Counted from the first letter of the stretch, positions 37,377 to 51,938 are shown. The stretch is DNA of 64,000 bases from Sycon ciliatum (GCF_964019385.1 NC_088646.1:19094407-19158406); one strand, 5' to 3'. Program-made: numbers and translations. Notes: generated by a model not told the origin, from the letters alone.

Positions 37377-38272
37377 CTAATCACTACAGTCTTCTTCATC
37401 ATCGTTTGCTTCGTCAGAGCTGGAGTCGAACAGGCGTTTTTCGACTTGTTTCGCTTTACTCTTGCAGCCTCTGCAGAGGAGAAGAGTGCAGTGACAAGAC
37501 GGCATGTATATAAAACTATTGCAAAGCCACGCAAGGCGAGGAGTAGCGACTTTGGCGGCCATGCCAGAAAGGATAGAGATGGGCACCCAAGAATTTTCGC
37601 CCTTGTGGCTGGTCCACAAGATCACAAGGCGGAGTAGGCACATAGTACACACATTAAAAAGTAGTCTAGCCATTGCAGTTGATAGCCGTGGCCATATCAC
37701 CAACAGTCCAGATAAAGCTGGACCAGTCAAACTGGATGCTACAGACTCGGGCAGTGCAGCACAATGTCATTCTACGTACAAGCCCAGGTTAGGTTCCAAG
37801 CTTGATTTCGGGGCGACTCCAAAGCAAGACAAGTGTATTGGAACTGCAGTACATTTTCAGGTATCATTCAGGCATCGTGTAGGATTTACTGACCTAGCAA
37901 GGCGGGGTCGAGCCTCAACCGGTGAGTTACCAATCGTCTCCTCATTAAGATCACCGTCGTCATCCTCATCACTGTACAAGACAGAGAAAAGAGAGGCGAG
38001 AGGAAAGACATAGACAGTAAGGCTCTTTATCTGACAAGGCAAAACATGACAAGAAGGGTTTGCACGAGGAGGAGCAATACCCACCTCTCTAGAATAACTG
38101 CTTGTGATTTCCTGGCGGACTTAGTTGCAGTGCGTGTGACAGTAGTTCTCCGTGTTGCAGCCGGTCTCATTCTCGATGACGGTGTTTTACCAGGTGCTGG
38201 CCTTCTCGCTGTCTTACCTATTCCAAAGAAACACACACACATGCACACACACATGCACACACGCACACATAT

Positions 38273-38337
<65 letters not shown>

Positions 38338-41300
38338 CACAAACACACACAGTCATGTGTTCAGATATAAACTCATGTTGTATGGAAACAGAAGGCAGCC
38401 CCCGATTGATACAAGAAAGCTTACATGCCCCGCCCACCAGCACCAACTTAAACTCACCGGAGCCAGAGATATTCGAACGGAATTTTGCTAGGTAGCGAAG
38501 TGCCATCTTGTCAGAGACCGCCTAAGCAAGTGTACAAGCAAGACATATAAGTTAGGATCAGGGGCCAGGGCACATGCCTCCTAGGCTACAGTACTTCTCT
38601 GATTACTCAATGCACCACACTGACAACATGAATGAAAGTAGATCAGATTCTGTCATCGGCCATTACTAACCAATAAAAAAAAAGTAAAAAACTGATGCCT
38701 TAGAAACTTGAACAGAATTTTGGCATATCAGAAATTCCAACAGGTAGCATCTGGCTGTCCGCACATACATGTACACGTATGGTCAACACAATCCAACTGC
38801 TGTCATACATGTTTTAACCCTTTGTGGACGGACTGTACGAGTTTCGATCTAATAAGATCGAAACTTCGTAACTTCGTAACTCCATCGTTTCTTGAGCAAA
38901 TTCCACAATCGAAGGGTCTACGTGGTAGCGGGAACTCCAAGCTGTCCAATGCAACAATCGCTGAAGAGTTACAATGTCGGATGCCAGAGATATCGCACGC
39001 CGTATTCTTACCTCGGCAAATTCAAATTTTTGATCGATCATTTCGCCATTTTGGGGGAAAATCCCTTTTCGTGTGCTCTTTGAGCGACTGAGCACATGAT
39101 AATGACGTAGCCGGCTGAAGTTTGAATCGTCTCAAACAGATTTGAGCGTTCTGCGATGAAGGAGAGTGGAATGGCGTTGATGGGACGAATTTGCTTGCAT
39201 ATCAGGCTTGGAGACGACTTTGCTGTGTTACCGCGCCTGATTTGTGGCGGCCGGATAAAGGAGATTGGTACCCTGACGTAGCTCTCGCCAAGAGCTTTCC
39301 AATGAGCCCTTGATTGTGAAAATCAAGTGAAGGACACCAAAGTTATGACATGGAAAAGTTGAAAATTGTACTGACATTTTGTAATTCTGGTGCATACTGT
39401 GCTAGTAATCCGTCCATAAAGGGTTAAGGTGGCGATCTACCTTCAGGGGTCAAAATTTTGTGAAATTTTCAACTTGCTCTAATTTCGTCCAATTCGGTGT
39501 CAAATTGCTCGTATAGATCCCAGACATCATCTCTGAAAATTTGAGTGAGATTGCTTTATCCATATGGCTGCTATGAGCTTGCAAAGACCGAATGTAACAT
39601 ATCTTTGACACGCACAATTGCAACTTTTTGGGGGAAAACGTAGAAATCAGTCTTTTCACGGTAAATCCTTGTGGATTTTGTTCAAATTTTCTGTGCTCGT
39701 CAGAAATACCACTGCTGACTCATGCCATACCAATACGCACATATTACGTCATCATGGACACAGTGCGCATGCGCAAATCAATAATTCGATAATTTGTGAA
39801 GAATTCAAACAATTGTGTTTGGAAAGTCTATTGGAGACGTCTCACGTCGTCGCCTGTCACCAAGATCGGGTGGAATGAGTACTGTCCGTCGTCTTGGATG
39901 CCCGAAGCAGCCTATATTACTGCCAGAAGCTCTCGATATCCATCTATCCGCTGAAAATATCCCTGACGTTGACGACGCTGTTCAAATTTATTGGCAAAAA
40001 AATTGCCAAGCGAAGACGTATTTCAACTTCATCTCCAACTCTGACTACTCTGACGATGACGATGTCAACAACAGTTCTAGCCATTGTGGTGATTAGTTTT
40101 TCTCTCTCTTTCGGCGTCAGGCAGTGAGTGCAAAATATAGCCTACTGGAGTTAGTCTGTGAAATATTGAGTGATTTCTGCTATTTCTGGTCAAATCAGTA
40201 TGCTGTCAGCTGTACCAGTCCACATCCCATCGTAGATCTACTAAGCGAGCAGGCAAACCCAGATATTTGCCTTGGGATTTCATTGACGATTGTGTGTGGT
40301 GAGAAGAGAAGTCATTCAGTTCTGAGAAATTCAATTTCAAATTGGAAGTCCACAGGCCTGCATTTAGTATGCGCCGAATTCATCACCGCCAGTGACGCTT
40401 TGCATAGTTTTCAATATTCTACTGCCCATATATACTAAGACCTGTGGCGGCAACGCGATCCTATTCAATCTGTGGTCATGTTCTCCGAGATGAGTTCAGA
40501 AGCAGACATGTGATCTGCTACGCTGGATCTGAGGCAATTTACCAAAGTGGCAGTGCTGCAACCGCATGCGATCGCCGTGATGTGTGACGGAAACGGCATG
40601 GCTGCACCCTGGATATGCCTCATTCATCAGCACCTATATTGCCATACGCATGGAGAGAGGCCACCAGTGAAGGCTGGGTTTCCGACTTGATTTTGCCTGC
40701 AATGATCCTGATTGAACAAGCCCTTAGAGAAGAAAAGAAGACTCTAGCTGAACACTGAAACCAGATAGCATCGCGTTTCTGCTCGGCACCGCACTAAGTA
40801 ACACCATTGTGATACAACCAGGAAGAGCTGGGAACTTGTGGGAAGTGACAAAGAAGTCAAGGAAGAAGTAAAGAAGACTGAAGAAGAGCATTACTAATCA
40901 TCAAGGAGACCAAAATGAGGTCACCTACGAGCCAGATGGCTTCTGATGTGAAGATTTGTAGGCAGGTAGGCTGGAATTGGATAGACCTTTTTTGTGTGTT
41001 TTTGGTAACTTTTTAGCCTATCCCGCATTTTTCTACCACGATTGCGGCAAAGTGGTAGGTGCTATACCCCTAAACCTATACATTTCTGAGCTCTGTGATG
41101 CATCAGCTAGTTCGTGAATGTCTTCGTTTAGCCATTTATCATTGCTTGTTCTCACATTGGTTGTGGACCCGATCATGACTTTTTTTGCGGATGCGCGCGT
41201 CAAAACGCTTTGTTGTGACATTGTGATCTAAAGGACTTTGCAACTGTTTCTTGATATTCAGTACCTAGAAATATATGTTAGGAACACTGTAGCAATTGGT

Positions 41301-44300
41301 TATTTTCTACTTGATGGATGCATATTTCAATTTTGCGGTTAAGAGGTGCGGGTGCGGCCAATTATCGCGATTCGGCGATAACAATGGACATGAGCGGAGT
41401 CTGTCCTCTATTTGTGCTGCTCCTTGTCCTTTGGTACATAATGAATGTCTCCAGAAAATTTGACCTAATTCCAAAGAGAATTGGCTGAGATGTTTGTATT
41501 TTACGGTGGACTATCCGCGAAGGTAGATCGCCACCTTAAGGACGCAGCACATTATATGTATGTATATGGCCCATACATAATAATTATTACATCACTGTAT
41601 TAGGCACAACACATAGCACAAATAATAATTATTATTAAAAATTCCAATGATTTAGACACCTGACCTCTAGAAGCTGATTGTCAAGCGCTTGCAGCTCCTC
41701 TGCTACTGGCTATCAACAACAAAGAAAAACATACAATGAACTGTACAGTTAGTAGTCCGCAGGCCAAAGCGGAAAAAAATGCTCCAAAAAAAATTTCGTT
41801 CCCGCTGATGGGGTACCAAGGTTTGTTGACTCTACGTGATAGAGTGTTCCTTTACGAGCACAATGATGTAGGTTTGGTGTCAGGGGACTTGTCCTTTCGC
41901 GTGGAATTGAGGGGGGGGTTCGACAGCTGTCAAATATGCACAGCTGTCGTGTATGGGGATTCTGAGCATGCACGGAAACTGCTCAAAACGGATCAAGTGA
42001 TGCACGCCACGCAGAATTTGGAAATTTTGAACTGAGTGATCAGGTGACGGCGAACACATTGTCAAATTTCTTATTGCACGTACAGCCATTTCCTGTTCTT
42101 CCTTTCCTTATGTCAAGCAATGATTGCGCGTTGTGTTAGGCCTTTGTCGTCCAGCTCATGGCGTCCTCGCCTGCTTCTTCAGAGTCCCTAAACAAGCGCA
42201 GTACTCGCCAGTCCGTTGAAGTTCCTCGTACCGAGCCAGGAAGGAAGAATTGCATATTTTGTGGATCCATCCAGAAAAGAATACCAGGTACCAACAAAAA
42301 GCAGAGTACTTCGCAGATTTTGACACTCGAAGCTGAGGAAAGGCTGAGAAAAGCTGCTGCCATACGGAAGGACGAGGGCATTTCGATTGCCATTTCAGCA
42401 GTCAGTAGCCTCATTGCAAGAGAGGCATACTATCACAAACAGTGTTACAACGATTTTACAAGAGAGTCATCCCTTGCACGAATCCGTGACAGCACACCAG
42501 CTACATCGACCCCAGCTACATCGACCCTAGTCACTAGCTCGTCTGCAGGTAGCGCTGAGCATGACCTGTCAACACCAAGACAAGAGGGAAACATCGAAGA
42601 CTTTTACCACCTAGTACACCAGTTGCTGTTTGTGGAACGCACTGCTGTTAGCATTTCACGTCTTACGGCAGACTACAACGCGACAGTACATGGAACTGCT
42701 AGGAATGACAGAACCAAAGCTGCTATCACAGAACGGTTTGGTGAATCTGTCACTTTTGTGCGCCGTCCGTCCCGGAACACGGCTGAGCTAGTTTTCGCTA
42801 ATGCCCATGCCAGTGAGATAATAGCCAGTTTGTATGCCGAGGTGGAAGAGGCGAGGGATTCGGATGGGGTTGATGATGATATTTGGGTGGAGGAGGACAA
42901 TGCAGCTAACACTTCAGGAGGTGAAGGTGTTGTAGCACAAGATCGCCTGCGTATTGTATATCACGCCGCACGTCTTTTACGGACTGCGTGCCAGGAGACA
43001 AAGGCCCAAGAGTCAAGCGGGGAGATCCCAACAGTTGCTGAAGCAAACGCATGCTTACCCAGCCTACTCCACAACTTTCTGGCTTGGGTAGTGACTGACC
43101 AGCATCATGATGACATCGGTCAGGACAAAGTTGATTTGGATGAGCAGCTGCAACGTCACGTCTCCTCCATTGGCCAGGATTTGCTGTATATTACATCAGG
43201 ACTGCCGTGCCCCAAACATGTTGTTCTGGGACTTACCCTACATCACCTCTACCGGAGCGAAAAGCTGCTGAAAATGCTTAACCGGTTTGGGCACACCATT
43301 GCCTACTCCCAGGTTTTGGAAAGGGAGACTGCTATGGCAGAGCGGCGAGTGCGAGACGGGCACATAGTGGATGCGTTACCGGGTGGCATTGACCCCCACC
43401 GGCCATTCTACCATGTAGCAGATAATAACGACTTAAACGAGGAGACTCTGGACGGGAAAGGGACCACACACTGCACCAACACCGTTGTTGTCCAGCCCCG
43501 TGCTTCATCTGTAAGCCGCCCTGACAGTGATGTTTCTCCTGCTGAGCCAGCACGAAAACGCAAGCGTACGCTGGCCCTCGAACCTGAGGTTCTTCCCGAA
43601 TTAGTGTGCCCGACAAAAGTCAACCCAGAGCGCCGTGAGGCAGTTGACGTGGAGACGCTGGACACCTCACTGCCTCACTGTTCTGACGCGGTGGCCATGG
43701 ATGACTTCATCTGGCAGCTTGCACGGGCTTCAAAGGACGGTGACATCGGCAACGTCATTTTGTCCCGCACTGATCAAGACCAGACAGTTCCAGCGTGGTC
43801 GGCATTTAATGCCCTGCTTCAACGCCAATGCATCCCACCACGGTCTGCCATAGGTTACTGCCCTGTGGTCAACTCGTCACCAACTGACATGTCAACAGTC
43901 TACGCCATCCTCAGAAAGTGCCTTGGTCGATGTGCCAATGCTGGCCTCCCATTTAGCATCATTGTAGTGGACCAAGCCATTTACGCAAAGGCATTGGACA
44001 TTATTAACCACCGGCCTGACGAGTTCTCACCCGTGGTGCTGAGATTGGGAGCGTTTCACGCAGCCTGCACGTTCCTCGCCATCATCGGGAAGCGTTTCCG
44101 TGATGCAGGTCTCCTTGATCTGTTCGTTGAGTCCGGGATAGCTGGACCATCTTCTGCCTCGTCTGCGTTAGACGGGACTCAATACAACCGAGCTGTGCGT
44201 TTGCACAAGGTTGTTGCAGAGGCTTTGCATCGGATGCGGTGGCAGCAGTTCGTGCAAGATGCGGATCCCACGATCATCAACCTAGCAGCCATCCGATCTT

Positions 44301-47300
44301 CACTAACGTCTTCATTCAAGGAGCTACAGTCTTGTGTCACCGATGACAACTCGGCGTGCATCACGGCATCACCGGAGGCTGTGGAGTTGCACAAGCAGTA
44401 TACGGAGTACTGCCGGAAGCGGGCCGCTTCATCAGAAATGTTCAACTTCTGGTCTTCCTACATTGCCATGGTGAGCCTTCTGCTCCGGTTCTTGCGTGCA
44501 AGTCGAATGGCAGATTGGAAGCTCCATCTGCAGTGCGTTTTGAAAATGCTCCCTTGGTGCTTTGCGTACGACAGGCAAAACTATGCCCGCTACATGTCCT
44601 ATTATTGGCTGCAAATGACCCAGTTGCCAACAACACATCCCGAAGCGGATCGGTTCCTGCAAGAAGGAGGTTTCTCCGTCCAGCGCTCCAACAACCCATT
44701 TGCTCAGGTCCCATCTGACCAGGCCATTGAACAGTCGATAAACCGGGCCACAAAGACCGTGGGAGGCATTATTGGGTTCAGCCGCCATCCAGCAACCGTG
44801 CAGAGATGGGTGTTGACTGCACATGACCGAGCCGCTGTGGCAGATGTCTGTTCGGAGCACTGTGGTATGGACAGTGGTACCGAGGAGCGAGATACCCTGC
44901 ACAAAGAGTGCCAGACGGGAAGAATGGCTCGTGATGAAAACGATGTCGTGAGTGTGGTCGAGACTGTCAGCAAGTTTCTCAACCCATTCGCATCTGACGG
45001 CGAGGAACCGCTGCCTTTGACACAGTTCGCATCTGGCATTGAGGCACCCCATGATGTAGCCCAGGATCTGCTCCATGCCGAATCTCGTGGACACAAGGCC
45101 TTCACGGCTTTTCTTAGCGAGAGACTGTTGTCTGGAGCATCCGAGAAACAATTCCACGATCCACTGAAGAAGCTGCAGCTGAAGACCTTCACTCTGAAGA
45201 AGCAGAAGAAGAAGACTCCAGGAAGTGGTCAAGCCGAAATTCTCCGGAGTGATCGGTCAACATTCTCCAGGATTGCCCTGATTGCTCAGACCAGGCAGAT
45301 GGATATGCGTCATGTCCTGTCATACCCACTTGGCCCCCTGCCCTGGGCTTTAGCAACAACGTCAGGATCTCTGGTGAAGACCAGCAAGTCTGCCCTGCTG
45401 CCGTTGCTCACGGACAAGGCGATTGTCGACGACAGTACACACCCACCTGATGGTGCACTAATAGTCGACGCCATGGCACTGTTGAGGTCAATGAAGACTT
45501 CCAGCTTGCCATCCACGTTTGCCGAATATGCTGAGTGCATCCTAGATCGCCTGTGTAAGTTCTTTGCACGGTATGCTCGAGTGGACTTTGTTGTTGATAC
45601 GTACCGGGATATGTCGATCAAGAATCTGGAACGTTCATCACGGGCCGCTAGTGGGACTCTACGGCAGCATATCACTGGCGCTGATCAACGGCTTCCCAGG
45701 CAGTTTGCCAAGTTCCTGGCAGTGGGTGACAACAAAGAGGAATTGATTGCATTCCTCGCCGTACAGTGGCAGCGTCCTGCCATGGTTGAGAAGGTGCCTG
45801 AGCAGAGGGAACTTGTCGTTACCAGTGGTAGCTCTTGTGTGATGATCAAACGTCAGGCAGGTGCTACAAGTGTCGTCCCTGTACCTGACTTGGAGTGCAG
45901 CCACGAGGAAGCGGATACCCGTCTCTTGTTGCATGCATCTCATGCTGGATCCGCAGGCTATCCCACCGTCACGGTCAAGTCCCCGGACACTGATGTAGCA
46001 GTTCTGGCTGCCTTCGCCCGCCATTGCATCTCTGGAAGATTGTACTTCCTCACTGGGACTGGGAACAAGGTTCGATGCATCGACATGGTAACTGTCAGCG
46101 ACGAGCTTGGCCCAGAACTCTGCCAAGCACTGCCAGGCTTCCACGCCTTTACTGGGTGTGATAGCACAAGTGCTTTTGCATACCGCGGGAAGAAGGCTGC
46201 ATTGAAGATTCTGCAAAGCACCGGTCCTGTTGGGTCTACATCTCGGCAAGCATTCACCTCCCTGGGGAAAGGCTTCGAACCACTGACAGCTGATGTGCTC
46301 ATCAACCTTGAGACATTTGTGTGCTCCTATTACAAAGTCTCGGGTTGTAGCAGCGTCAACGATGCAAGGTATGAGCTGTTCTGCACAAAGACCTTGCAGT
46401 CAAACCAGCTTCCACCATGCAAAGATGCCTTCCTGAAGCATGCCGCGAGAGCTAACTACCAAGCTGCCATTTGGCGCCAGTGCATTGTGGCCCAGCCTGC
46501 GATACCAGCACCACAAGATAATGGCCAAGGTGAGTGAGCTGACTGTAGCATATAATGCAGTTGTAGAGGAGGACTGCAGTATGAAAATGATGGATATTCT
46601 CTGAACAAGACATGTTCGTTGATGTTGCTACTTATACAATAGAGTGAATCAGCTGTGTTATCAACACAATCATGCATGAAGTAATTGACTGTTGTAGTGT
46701 AAGAAGCTTTTCTGATATATGGAGTAAATAATTTGCATTCCTCCATCTGTTTGTTCTCCCCATTACAGGTTGGTGTCTTGACCAGAACGGTAACGGTGAT
46801 CTAGCTGTGGACTGGCTTAGTATACCACCCGCTCCCCACTCTGTCCTCGAGTTTCTCAGCTGTGGCTGTAAGACTGGCTGTGGAGGAGGCAATTGCTCCT
46901 GCAGGCGTCACATGCTCGTGTGTACAGATGCTTGTAGCTGTCACCATCATGCTTCAGTTCCATGCAAGAACTGCCCGGTGGAATCTGCTCCTGGACATGA
47001 CGAAGTACAGGCCATCGATGAGGGAGATCTTCCGTCTGACACTGAGCAGCAGTGAGTCACCCATTTATGGACACACGGATAATGCACTTTCGTTTTATGT
47101 TACATGTAACTGTTCAACTCTAAACATTGGGTATACAGAACTGTGTTCACGTTGTGACATGCTTCCCTATTCTGATTCATGGGTGACTACAATGTAAGGT
47201 CATACTGTGAGTCAGTGAGTTCTATGATTCTATGGTCTGTCAATGCAGGTAATTGAATGAATGGCAAGTGCGGATCACGTCGGTTTACCCAGTATGTGCT

Positions 47301-50300
47301 CAAAACTAGTGGACCGATGCGGTTAAAAGTCAGGCACCTCTACTTGTTGCATACACGTGTATGTGCTGAGTGTTTTTGCTGGCTTCTGAAACAGCGTAGT
47401 GTATAGTGTATAGTGTATAACAATGTAGTATGAGTATGTGGTTGGTAATAATGCAAACCCAACATCTTTGTTACGTCAGATTTATGTGCATCTCTCGGCG
47501 TCCATATTTTGTTGGCCGCTTAGCAGCATATACTGTGCATAGCAGCATATACTGTGCATAGCAGCATATACTGTGCATGTTCAGTTCCCCGCTCAAGTCC
47601 ATTACTGAGTTGGCAGCGATTGCCGGATAGCCCTCCCACATTGTACATTGTCCAATGCCCATGTGATGGCATACTCTTCTTTTTGTCTTTTTTATATTTT
47701 CTACGCCTTCATTTTGATTTGATAACAGCCGAAGTTTGTTTCAGATGATGGCCCAGTCACATGGAGAAGCCCACCTACATGTGTATTTCATGTACATTAT
47801 AATACTTGTGATGAGTACTCTGTTCTTTGCTTCTGATGTACATCCGATCCCCAATGTGATTTGACTACAGCTCATTACGAAAGACGATCCATGTATTGGA
47901 CATAATCTTATCAGTGATTGTAATGCTATTGTATACCAAAGGGCATTCTGATTTGTATTGTGAAACAAGGCCCACCAAGTGATAAAGACTGTAAAATGTC
48001 CAGGTATATCACGAGGGGAGAGCCTCCCCTTCCACCCCATTCTGCATCCCTAATCGAGGGGCTGAGCACCCCCCTTCTACCCAACTACTGTACTTACAGT
48101 GCAATGGTATTGACCTTTTGTATGCACACAATTGTCGTACTGCGGGCGACCCGGCAGCATGGGTTCTAGTTGCACGATTATCATCAAACCTTGGATACCG
48201 GTGGTTCTTGGTCTTTCTTTGGCAATGCAAAAAACTGGAACTGCTTACAGCATAGGAAAGGTGGTAAAATTTGAATTTCGACTTCCGTTACCATGGCAAC
48301 ATCAAAATAATAGTATTCCTTTGATTTGGTCAACTTAGGACAAGAATCCCGGGACAAGAGATACATGATAAGAAAGCCCTAGCACCACTCTATCATTTCG
48401 TATAGTCAAACCTTGGTACCCTTCTGCTCGGAGCGAAAAGTACGAATTTTGCACCCTGGCCTGCGGACTATAGGAGGTGTTTTCCATTATTCACACAGAC
48501 ACACGCACGCACACGCGCGCACCCACACCCACACAGAGCACAAGAACATGGTCACCAGACACGCATGACTGCTTTGCCCTCCCGAGCCATGACTGTGAAC
48601 ACGCAAGAACACAACGACTAAACTAAAAGACCACTTCGGCACAGAGTACTGTTTCATACACATGACGATTTGACTGCTAGCCACTCGCAGCTTAGCTCCA
48701 ATGTCATACTTACTGAAGTGGGCAAGAGGTAGAGAAGGCTAAGTACTCGGCACAAGCTACGTTCATCAATGTCCTCCTCATCCGTCAACAGTTTGTTGGC
48801 CACTTTGACGGCAATGTCTTCATGAACTGTTCGTTCCTGTTGCGGCAGTAAAGAAAAAAAAGGTGTGTGCCACCATAAAACAACATGAATGCGTGCACAA
48901 GCCAACCAGTAAAAGGCTGATAAGGTAAATTGGCAAATTGCACATAGATTCACAGTTCTACAAAATTACGCTGAAAATGGCCTAAAAGAAGAAAAAAATC
49001 CTTCGAGCCGGATTCGAACCAGCGACCTAAAGATGACTGCACATCTGATCGTGTGCACACTACAGTCTTCCGCTCTACCAACTGAGCTATCGAAGGACAC
49101 ACAATAATATCCAGGAAATGACATGCAACAAATAAAACACCTGGTTGACACAATATATGTACAATGTAATGAGTTCACCATGGAGACCTTGTACAGTTGT
49201 GGCAAGTGAAATCCGTACTTGGCATAAGGGACTGCACCATGCAGTCTGCAGCCCCTGCAGCCCTGCATACGTACTGTACATGTGTTACATACAACTTTAT
49301 CTGTCTGATGACAAAACTCGTACTCATCACAGTCAAGGTTCAAAAGGTGCTGGCAAAAATGAATGGGGATTGGATACCAATACTCCTTATGTGTACCATA
49401 TTTGTGAACTGTGTGTATCTACGCTGTGACCTTTCGATCTGTTCGGCATGCATACGACTCTATAGTACAAATTAGGTGCAGTGCATTACATCATTGGTGT
49501 CCATTTGTGGCGCTGTCCCCTATGGCAAGTGTCGGATTTCACTCGCCACAACTGTACATGTACATTGTAGTCAGAAAATCGCGGTAGGAGTCTTTGTTTC
49601 TCAAGAATCAACTTATGGTCTTTCTCACCCTGCAGGGCCGGAGGCTGCTTCCGCGGAGCGGTCGAAGGGACATTTTTAAGGGGGGTCCGGGGGTCCTCCC
49701 GCAGAATTTTTTTGGAATTTAGACGGCAAATCCTGCACTCTGGGCGACTCCCTGTACAAAAATCATACATCTAAACTTTTTCTCCCCCGTTTTGGACGTT
49801 CCACGGCCACGTAGACCGACTTTTGGGGATTTTTTTGGTATGGCCATGGCCGTACCGGCCGTACCAGTGGCACCGGCCCTGCCCTGTGGGCAAGGAAGGG
49901 TATATAACCAAGAGTGTACACCTTAGTGATCCCTCGGCCCATGGCGGAATTATTTGAAAGATACGGCTGTTATTCAGTGCTTTGTGGGAAAGATGCACAC
50001 GGGAAAAGTCTCAAGAAATATCTTTAGTGGCTATTTCATTCACTGATGTCATCACATGTGGCGAGACTGTGAGCGATCAAAAGTGCAGAAAACTTGCAAA
50101 CAGCACTCACGGTGGTCTAAGCAGACCAACAGACGGTAGACCCATGCGTTCTCAACGTAATGTGGTACTGAACTGACACTGCATTTACTCAACAAGCATG
50201 CCAAGGCGCTAGGCCTATACAATTGATTATATTTCCGTCAAAAATGACGAAATAAAAATCGTGCCATGCAGGAATTCATAGCAGCACAGATCCCACCGTG

Positions 50301-51938
50301 TTGTTACCCTCCTCTTTTCTTGCTACCAAAAAAGCAAAAAAATCCTTCGAGCCGGATTCGAACCAGCGACCTAAAGATGACTGCACATCTGATCGTGTGC
50401 ACACTACAGTCTTCCGCTCTACCAACTGAGCTATCGAAGGACACATGGTGACCAGCAAATGAGTCCCAATAACAACTGTCAATTTGGTCATGTGATACCT
50501 TGCCACACATGTGAGTCACTGCCAGTCGCTGCAGCCAGTCGTCCACCACATTGTCCTTGTATTGTCCAAACTGGCCCGCCTCAGAGCATCACGATATCAT
50601 GCACAGATTTGAATTTTTCCCCATATACAGCATGCATAGCGGCAATGTCAGACTTCACCAGGTGTTGCAGCCACTCAACTGTCACCTACGATTCCTGGCA
50701 ACATCTGGCGGAGTTGGCAATGTGATAGAACCGTCGCTACACGGTACACGCCAGTCGCTCACCCAGGGCCATTTGGTCACGTAGATTAAACGAAAATCGG
50801 TGGCCCGCCGACATGTACTCCTCGATAAAGGCTGCTTGACCTTGGCTTTTTTTTTTGCCAGACAGATTGCGTTACTACGTCACGTCACACACCTTTCACA
50901 AAGCCCGGGAATAAGTTTGTATACTATAGGCAGGATAATACCTCTACACTAGATATCCCCGCGGCTTAGATGCACTAGTGCCCAGGAGAAACAAACGGAC
51001 CAGGGTTGATTGGCATGCATAACAGCTGCTATACTGTACACTATCTGCATACCTGCATATCGGCATCAGCTGCATGCTTGCCACGCAGATGCCGATGATC
51101 GGTGAACTCAATCAAGAACTGGGTCAAGTCGTTGACGTTGATGAGAGCGAGTGGAGAGGAGTCTGGTGCCTGCCACACTGTTGTCAGGGCAGGCAGTAGG
51201 ATACTGCCGAGTTGTTCTTGGTTGAATCTGGAGAAGGAGAAGAACATCAAGAGAATGTCATTTGGACACACAGGGAGAGAGAGAAAGAGAGAGAGAGAGT
51301 GATAGAAAGAGGAGAAGACTCTGTGTATGTATGCATGTGTATATGAGTGCATGCGTGGAAGGGTGCAGGGAACCCAGCGAAAAAGACAGTGAGCAGGAAT
51401 CCTGCGGGAGAAACGTCAGAGGTTACCCATCTACTATGCTAGTACATGCACAGGAGGTCCCAACAGACACTGCTGCAACCTTTAATTAAGGTCAATTATT
51501 AATATGCCATGTCCTACAGTGCAGATAGCGTGTCCCTGTCAAATTCACAAGAAGTCTGGAGATCACGGACATGTAGCATATCAACAGTATCTCACCTGGA
51601 GTTAGAGGCAAAGACCGGGAAGAAGGCTGCCAGAGTCTGGCGTAGGAACAAGTCGTCATCGCATGCTGGATTGAACCAGAGCAAGAAGAGGCGCAGTAGC
51701 ACCTTGGAGCTGACCAGGCGGCCGGCAAGGATCAACTTGGCAAAACCAAGCATGGCAGTGTGGCATAACTCCTCAACCTACGGTACATATACACAGACAC
51801 AGATAGAAAGCCAGACAGACATATGAAAGAAATGACTGGACCATTGCACAGACAGGACTGAGTTGACGTTTCGACTATACTGGTCTTCTTCAGAAAGAAG
51901 ACAGACAGACAGGCACGGGCACACACACACGCATACGC

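Larger units (their letters stand above)
41755..48468 (+). mobile_element. ~6.7 kb inverted-repeat element with an intact nuclease-like gene
   Basis: Imperfect inverted ends of about 90 bp: GTCCGCAGGCCA at 41755 is inverted at 48457-48468, and the inner blocks GGGTACCAAGGTTTG and GATAGAGTG recur inverted near 48390-48421. TA lies on each outer side (41753-41754, 48469-48470). It encloses one two-exon plus-strand gene (42158-47055) and about 1.4 kb of non-coding DNA. It lies antisense in NCAPG intron 11 and makes up nearly all of that intron. Confidence 0.75.

Noticed and set aside
41736..42035. 99-codon frame at the left end of the 6.7 kb element
   Set aside because: It spans the inverted terminal repeat and has no recognisable content; the real gene starts at 42158.
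44432..45232. 266-codon and 162-codon antisense frames inside the 1552-aa gene
   Set aside because: They are shadows of a long coding exon; no motif or context supports them.
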